Part shown: one piece after another, positions 59,949 to 64,000 of the stretch
Numbering within the stretch: position 1 is the first letter of the stretch
Layout of the letters: each line of letters begins with the position of its first letter
Assembly (NCBI GenBank): GCA_002238415.1
Contig: MPMI01000028.1
Coordinates: forward strand, 1-64,000
Source: Desulfurellaceae bacterium bin18
GTDB taxonomy: Bacteria; Desulfobacterota; Binatia; Bin18
Reading direction: 5' to 3'
Length of the DNA: 64,000 nt
The notes under the pieces: generated by a model
The model's database searches: none
Told to the model about the DNA's origin: nothing
Seen by the model: only the letters and a program-made list of their open reading frames with translations
Translations under genes and position numbers: made by a program

Positions 59949-60731
59949 CTACGTGGGATGTCCTAACAGCGAGCGGAGCGGCGCCCCAGGGTCTGGAGCC
60001 GCCATAAAAGTCTCACCGATTAAGAATGCCCGCACCCCCTGAGCCTCGAGTTGGTCTAATTGGTGCCGGGCTGACAGGCCACTTTCAGATACTACCAGCA
60101 CATCGGAGGGCAGACCTTGCACAAGACGCTCACTGGTCTCAATCGTCGTATGAAAGGTACGCAGATCCCGGTTGTTAATACCCAGTAGAGACACCCCATG
60201 GGCCAGGGCACGCTCACATTCTACCTCATCATGCACTTCGATCAGACAGTCGATCTTCAGTGTTTGAGCTAGATGCATCAGGTCTTGCAGTTGGTCATCT
60301 TCGAGAATCGCGACGATTAAGAGGATGGCGCTCGCTCCGTGGGCGCGAGCTTCGTACACCTGGTAGTCGTCAAAAACGAAATCTTTTCTGAGGAGGGGAA
60401 GTGCTACCTGCTGACGGATCTGTTTGAGATAATCGAGACTGCCCTGAAAAAACTTCTTTTCCGTGAGTACGGAGATGGCTGCTGCTCCCGAGGCTTCATA
60501 GCTGCGGGCGAGAGCGAGGGGATTAAAGTCTTGCCGAATCACGCCCTTAGAGGGAGAGGCTTTTTTCACCTCAGCAATAATCGCCCGTCCGTTCCAGGTA
60601 GACAATGCCTGGAAAAGACCGGGCGGCTGAGAGTGGAACAGCGGCATGTCTTGAAGCTGGCCGAGCGATACCTGCTGTTTCTGAAACGTGAGTTCCTCGC
60701 GTTTATTGGCCACGATATCGTCAAGAATCAT
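59949..60731 (-). CDS. trpC: indole-3-glycerol phosphate synthase
   Basis: A 260-residue TrpC barrel. An N-terminal helix (MILDDIVANKREELTFQK) precedes IIAEVKKASPSKGVI with catalytic Lys and Ser, LPLLRKDFVFDDYQV, GINNRDLRTF and VVSESGLSARHQL. It is a stand-alone enzyme, not fused to TrpF. It overlaps trpD by 4 bases. Confidence 0.95.
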   Translation of the reverse strand: MILDDIVANKREELTFQKQQVSLGQLQDMPLFHSQPPGLFQALSTWNGRAIIAEVKKASPSKGVIRQDFNPLALARSYEASGAAAISVLTEKKFFQGSLDYLKQIRQQVALPLLRKDFVFDDYQVYEARAHGASAILLIVAILEDDQLQDLMHLAQTLKIDCLIEVHDEVECERALAHGVSLLGINNRDLRTFHTTIETSERLVQGLPSDVLVVSESGLSARHQLDQLEAQGVRAFLIGETFMAAPDPGAPLRSLLGHPT

Positions 60732-61747
60732 ACCACTTCCCTATGCGTCAGCGGGATAAAACGTTCCAGCGTCCGAGCCGCGGCTCCACTGTCAACCGTT
60801 GCACTGGCAAGCGCAATCCCGTCTTCGAGTGAAGCAGCCGCATTCCCGGCATACAGGGCTGCTCCAGCATTGAGCAATACAACGTCTCGGTGGGGGCCTG
60901 GAGTGCCAGCTAAGACAGACCGGATGATATCTGCCGATTCCTGGGCACTGGAGACCTGTAGGGCGGTTAACGGACGACACTGAAAGCCGTAGTCAGTCGG
61001 ATTGATGCGATACGTTAGGACTCCCCGTGGCCCCCATTCAGCAACTTGCGTCGGGCCGCTCAGAGACACTTCATCGAGTCCATCTTCTCCATGCACGATC
61101 AGGCCGTGCTGACAGCCCAATCGCCCGAGTGCGGCAGCCAGCGGCTGAACCCAACGCTGATCAAAGACGCCAATGAGTTGGTATTGCGCTCCCGCCGGAT
61201 TCGTGAGGGGCCCAAGGATATTGAAGATGGTCCGTATCCCAACTTCCCGACGTGGGCCAACGGCATGGCGCATGGCTCTATGGAAAGCTGGGGCAAGCAG
61301 GAACCCGAAGCCGACTTCCCGCATGCAATATGCCACTTGCTGCGGAGACAGCTCGATACGAGCGCCAAGGGTTTCTAGGACATCGGCACCACCGACCGTT
61401 CCAGACATTGCCCGATTGCCGTGTTTCGCCACACATAAACCCGCAGCGGCAACCACAAAGGCAGCACAGGTCGAGATATTAAACGTATGACAGCCGTCTC
61501 CACCAGTCCCGCAGGTATCAATGACCGCGCGCCCCGGGCGAACTGGTGTCGCCATAGCACGCATAGCCCCAGCCGCCCCAGAGATCTCTGCAACGGTCTC
61601 ACCCTTGATGTGAAGCGCGGTCAATAAGGCTCCAATCTGAGCTGGGGTGGCCTGTCCATCCATCAGATCGGTGATGACGGCATACATCTCTTCTTCCGTC
61701 AGATCTGCGCCGGCAACCACGTGGGCGATGGCATCTTTGACCGTCAT
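60728..61747 (-). CDS. trpD: anthranilate phosphoribosyltransferase
   Basis: A 339-residue TrpD. The PRPP-binding loop is DTCGTGGDGCHTFNIS, with further motifs VAKHGNRAMSG, IFNILGPLTNPA and VHGEDGLDEVSL. I used ATG at 61747 (MTVKDAIAHV); the frame is open further upstream but into the SPOR gene. Only 17 bases separate it from that gene. trpE and trpG are not in the window, and no leader peptide or attenuator is visible before trpD. Confidence 0.95.
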   Translation of the reverse strand: MTVKDAIAHVVAGADLTEEEMYAVITDLMDGQATPAQIGALLTALHIKGETVAEISGAAGAMRAMATPVRPGRAVIDTCGTGGDGCHTFNISTCAAFVVAAAGLCVAKHGNRAMSGTVGGADVLETLGARIELSPQQVAYCMREVGFGFLLAPAFHRAMRHAVGPRREVGIRTIFNILGPLTNPAGAQYQLIGVFDQRWVQPLAAALGRLGCQHGLIVHGEDGLDEVSLSGPTQVAEWGPRGVLTYRINPTDYGFQCRPLTALQVSSAQESADIIRSVLAGTPGPHRDVVLLNAGAALYAGNAAASLEDGIALASATVDSGAAARTLERFIPLTHREVV

Positions 61748-61764
61748 AGATACAGCGCGAGGGG

Positions 61765-62409
61765 TTAATCCGAGACCAGGTAGGCCTGGGCGAATTTCTC
61801 TTCGCGTCGAAAGCGTGCAGCCACGCGTTGGGCCTCTTCTTGGGTAAATGTTCCGACGCGCAAACGATATAATGTTTTTCCGTTCTTTGTCAGCCTGTTG
61901 ACGGAGGCCGTATAGCCTCTTTTGCGGAGTTCCGCGGCTAGTTGATGTGCCGTACTTCGACTCTTTGTGACATGGACCTGAATGTTCCACCCACTCACAA
62001 CCTGCTGCTCTTTCTGGCCTGGCGCTTTGCCTTCGCTTGGAGCAGGTGCAGTCAGTGCAGTCTCTCGTTTTTTATTTTGCGGCGTCAGTGCTGGGTTCGG
62101 AGAAACGTTCTCTCCGACAGGCGGGGTTGGGGGCTTCGTCCGCGATTGGCTATTTTGAGTCTGTTTCTCTAAGGTCTTCCTTAAAGTCAGCGGAAAGGCC
62201 TGGGACGCGGGAATCTCAGCCTCGCTGTGGTCAGCATGCCCAACAGGAAAACGTACGGTCCTCGTTTCTTGGGCAGTTTTGTGCGCCTGTACTTCTTTTC
62301 CGATATAGATCCCAAAAGCAAAGATAAGAAGAAAACTCACCACAGTACTCAAGAATACGATACACCCCTCAGGAAGATTGAAGTGAAAGGCATACTGCCG
62401 AACAGCCAT
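61765..62409 (-). CDS. SPOR-domain membrane protein
   Basis: A 214-residue protein. It has a short cytosolic start, one membrane helix (about residues 17-38, IVFLSTVVSFLLIFAFGIYI), a Pro/Glu/Ser-rich linker, and a C-terminal SPOR domain (WNIQVHVTKSRSTAHQLAAEL, then YRLRVGTFTQEEAQRVAARF). SPOR domains bind denuded peptidoglycan at the division site. It lies immediately upstream of trpD and may share its promoter. Confidence 0.85.
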   Translation of the reverse strand: MAVRQYAFHFNLPEGCIVFLSTVVSFLLIFAFGIYIGKEVQAHKTAQETRTVRFPVGHADHSEAEIPASQAFPLTLRKTLEKQTQNSQSRTKPPTPPVGENVSPNPALTPQNKKRETALTAPAPSEGKAPGQKEQQVVSGWNIQVHVTKSRSTAHQLAAELRKRGYTASVNRLTKNGKTLYRLRVGTFTQEEAQRVAARFRREEKFAQAYLVSD

Positions 62410-62465
62410 GGCGGGTCCTTCCTTCTATTTCCTACTATCCATCCGTCTCGCCCAAGAGAACGACA

Positions 62466-62488
62466 AAGGGGGAGCTACGCTCCCCCTT
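62466..62488 (-). terminator. hairpin after the rpoA-rplQ operon, probable terminator
   Basis: AAGGGGGAGC (62466-62475) and GCTCCCCCTT (62479-62488) form a perfect 10-bp stem with a 3-base loop, read as a terminator on the - strand. The following T-tract is short (TTTG). It lies between the rplQ stop and the SPOR gene start. Confidence 0.65.
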
Positions 62489-62575
62489 CCCGACTCGTCT
62501 TCTGAGATGTGCCCATCGAAGAGCTATTCAGATTCTCGACCACCTTGGCTGAAACACCGACCATCAACATTGCTG

Positions 62576-62971
62576 CTATGCGCTCCCAGTGTCTCCTCCC
62601 GTCGGGGGAGTACTTGCCCGTTCAGTAAACTCGACAAGTGAGACAGGAGCAGCATCTCCCCTGCGAGGTCCTATTTTCAGCACACGTGTGTATCCACCTG
62701 CCCGCCCATGAAAACGCGGGGCCACTTCATCAAATAAACGTTGTACCAGTTTTCGGCTGCCAAGATACGAGAAGGCAAGGCGGCGCGCATGGACCGAATT
62801 CTTTTTTCCAAGAGTCACCATACGGTCCGCCCAGCAGCGGAGTTCTTTGGCCTTCGCGTCAGTCGTTCGGACTTGTTCACGCAGTACCAATGCTTTCAGC
62901 AAGTTCCGCAGTAGCGCCTTTCTATGCGCTGCCGTACGATTCAATTTTCGCCCTGCTTTCAGATGTCGCAT
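62576..62971 (-). CDS. rplQ: 50S ribosomal protein L17
   Basis: A 131-residue L17. The N-terminus has MRHLKAGRKLNRTAAHRKAL, then LREQVRTTDAKAKELRCWAD, and RVLKIGPRRGDAAPVSLVEF. It follows rpoA by 32 bases, the usual end of the alpha operon (rpsM-rpsK-rpsD-rpoA-rplQ). Confidence 0.96.
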   Translation of the reverse strand: MRHLKAGRKLNRTAAHRKALLRNLLKALVLREQVRTTDAKAKELRCWADRMVTLGKKNSVHARRLAFSYLGSRKLVQRLFDEVAPRFHGRAGGYTRVLKIGPRRGDAAPVSLVEFTERASTPPTGGDTGSA

Positions 62972-63003
62972 CTTCCTTGCTTCCCTGTTGCCCTGACTCT
63001 CTA

Positions 63004-64000
63004 TTAGGTCAGGTTACCCTCGCGAGATACCCGTATCCGATCCAACTCTTCCCGAGGAGGGAAGGCTTCCAGATGCATCCCAAGTTCCAACCCCATCTCA
63101 TGGAGCAATTCCTTAATCTCGTTAAGTGATTTCCGTCCGAAATTTTTCGTTTTGAGGAGTTCGGGCTCGGCCTTGACAACGAGCTCTCCCACATACCGGA
63201 TATCTGCACTTTGGAGGCAGTTAGCAGAACGAACAGAGAGCGCCAATTCTTCAATAGGTCGAAAAAGATTCTCATTCGTCGGTGCCTGGTCTTTCTGCCC
63301 CATGCGCTCTTCTTGGCTGTCGATCTCTTCCGTAGGACCGGAAAAAATATCCAGTTGGTCCTGAGCGATCCGTGCGGCCTCGGCCACAGCTTCCTTCGGC
63401 TCAATACTGCCATCGGTCCATATTTCAAGCGCCAGTCTTTCGTAGTCCGTCCGCTGACCAACGCGTGCATTGGTCACAGTGACATTGACTTTTCGAACAG
63501 GGGAAAACACTGCATCAAGGGGGATTGTGCCAACAGGGTCCTCTTCGGACTTGTTCCGTTCAGCCGCGACATACCCACGCCCCGAGCGAATCTCGGCTTC
63601 AACTTCGAGCTTTCCCTCCTTACTCAGTTTTGCAACATGGGCCTCTGGATTGAGAATATCGACCTGGGGGCCTACTACCAAATCCCCGGCGCTGACACTC
63701 TTCGCGCCATCTGCTTTTAGCGTGGCGGTTTCCACAGCGCTGTCATGGAGATGAAATCGTACTTCTTTGAGGTTCAGAAGGATATCCGTAACATCTTCCG
63801 TGACACCGGGAAGCGTCGAGAATTCATGCACAACATCTTGAATCCGCACCTTGACGATGGCCGCCCCAGGTAAGGAAGAAAGAAGAATGCGCCTCAGGGC
63901 ATTGCCCAATGTTGTGCCGAATCCACGTTCAAAGGGCTCACCAATAAAGCGGCCATATGTGGGGGTCAGGGTTTTGTCCTCAACATCGAGTGTCTTGGGC
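63004..64000 (-). CDS. rpoA: RNA polymerase subunit alpha, 5'-truncated by the window edge
   Basis: The frame is open through the right edge: before GNALRRILLSSLPG the codons read TPTYGRFIGEPFERGFGTTL, the normal alpha-subunit N-domain, so the TTG at 63909 is internal. The visible 331 residues include the dimerisation core and the C-terminal domain (LALSVRSANCLQSADIRYVG, then LLKTKNFGRKSLNEIKELL), which contacts UP elements and activators. About 10-20 N-terminal residues are missing. Confidence 0.97.
   Translation of the reverse strand, partial: PKTLDVEDKTLTPTYGRFIGEPFERGFGTTLGNALRRILLSSLPGAAIVKVRIQDVVHEFSTLPGVTEDVTDILLNLKEVRFHLHDSAVETATLKADGAKSVSAGDLVVGPQVDILNPEAHVAKLSKEGKLEVEAEIRSGRGYVAAERNKSEEDPVGTIPLDAVFSPVRKVNVTVTNARVGQRTDYERLALEIWTDGSIEPKEAVAEAARIAQDQLDIFSGPTEEIDSQEERMGQKDQAPTNENLFRPIEELALSVRSANCLQSADIRYVGELVVKAEPELLKTKNFGRKSLNEIKELLHEMGLELGMHLEAFPPREELDRIRVSREGNLT

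Noticed and set aside
63004-63909. rpoA starting at TTG 63909 as a complete gene
   Set aside because: The codons upstream to the window edge continue the conserved alpha-subunit N-domain, so the gene is truncated by the edge.

Overview
The window is one contig from a Gram-negative, LPS-making bacterium with moderately high GC. No 16S gene is present, so placement rests on gene content and order. The order trpD-trpC-trpF-trpB-trpA-accD-folC, the LPS block Gfo/Idh-lpxB-msbA-DUF374-waaA-lpxK, and the richness in CoA-linked and amidohydrolase genes suggest a deltaproteobacterium-like lineage in the broad sense (Desulfobacterota, Myxococcota, Binatota or Tectomicrobia type). That placement is inference.

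Layout. 1-9.7 kb is a loose set of catabolic or accessory genes: the 3' part of a DUF1302-like outer-membrane protein, a ThDP enzyme, a DsbA/FrnE-like gene with an in-frame UGA, an amidohydrolase, an inositol-monophosphatase-family enzyme, an SDR, an alpha/beta hydrolase and a HAD phosphatase. 9.8-16.3 kb holds tRNA-Pro(GGG) and a + strand housekeeping run: surE, a cysteine desulfurase, mnmA, mtaB, rnc, pyrD. 16.3-29.4 kb is metabolic and accessory: a tandem class III CoA-transferase fusion, an Hsp70/DUF2760 pair, a serine hydrolase, fabI, an enoyl-CoA hydratase homologue, a 2-hydroxyacid dehydrogenase, citrate synthase, a limonene-epoxide-hydrolase-like protein and a dual-specificity phosphatase. 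29.4-31.2 kb carries hemW and lexA on the - strand. 32-48 kb is a long + strand LPS block: lipid A synthesis and export, Kdo transfer, heptosyltransferases, sugar kinases, core glycosyltransferases and the heptose kinase. It leads into yicC-gmk-rel. 52-62.4 kb is a - strand run: a SPOR protein, trpDCFBA, accD, folC, lptD and the heptose-nucleotide transferase, with rpmB further downstream. The right edge holds rplQ and a truncated rpoA.

How genes work together. The LPS genes cover lipid A disaccharide formation (lpxB), 4'-phosphorylation (lpxK), Kdo addition (waaA), export (msbA), core assembly, the split ADP-heptose enzymes (47224-48237 and 52301-52780) and outer-membrane insertion (lptD). 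The cysteine desulfurase next to mnmA forms a tRNA thiolation pair.

The most notable observation is at 3845-4465 on the - strand. A DsbA/FrnE-type thioredoxin-fold protein has an in-frame TGA exactly where the first Cys of the C-P-W-C active site should be. A GC-rich hairpin with a G-starting apical loop lies 20 nt downstream. This is the expected arrangement for a bacterial selenocysteine codon and SECIS element, so the gene is probably a U-P-W-C selenoprotein. Ordinary gene calling would start it too late and lose its active site.
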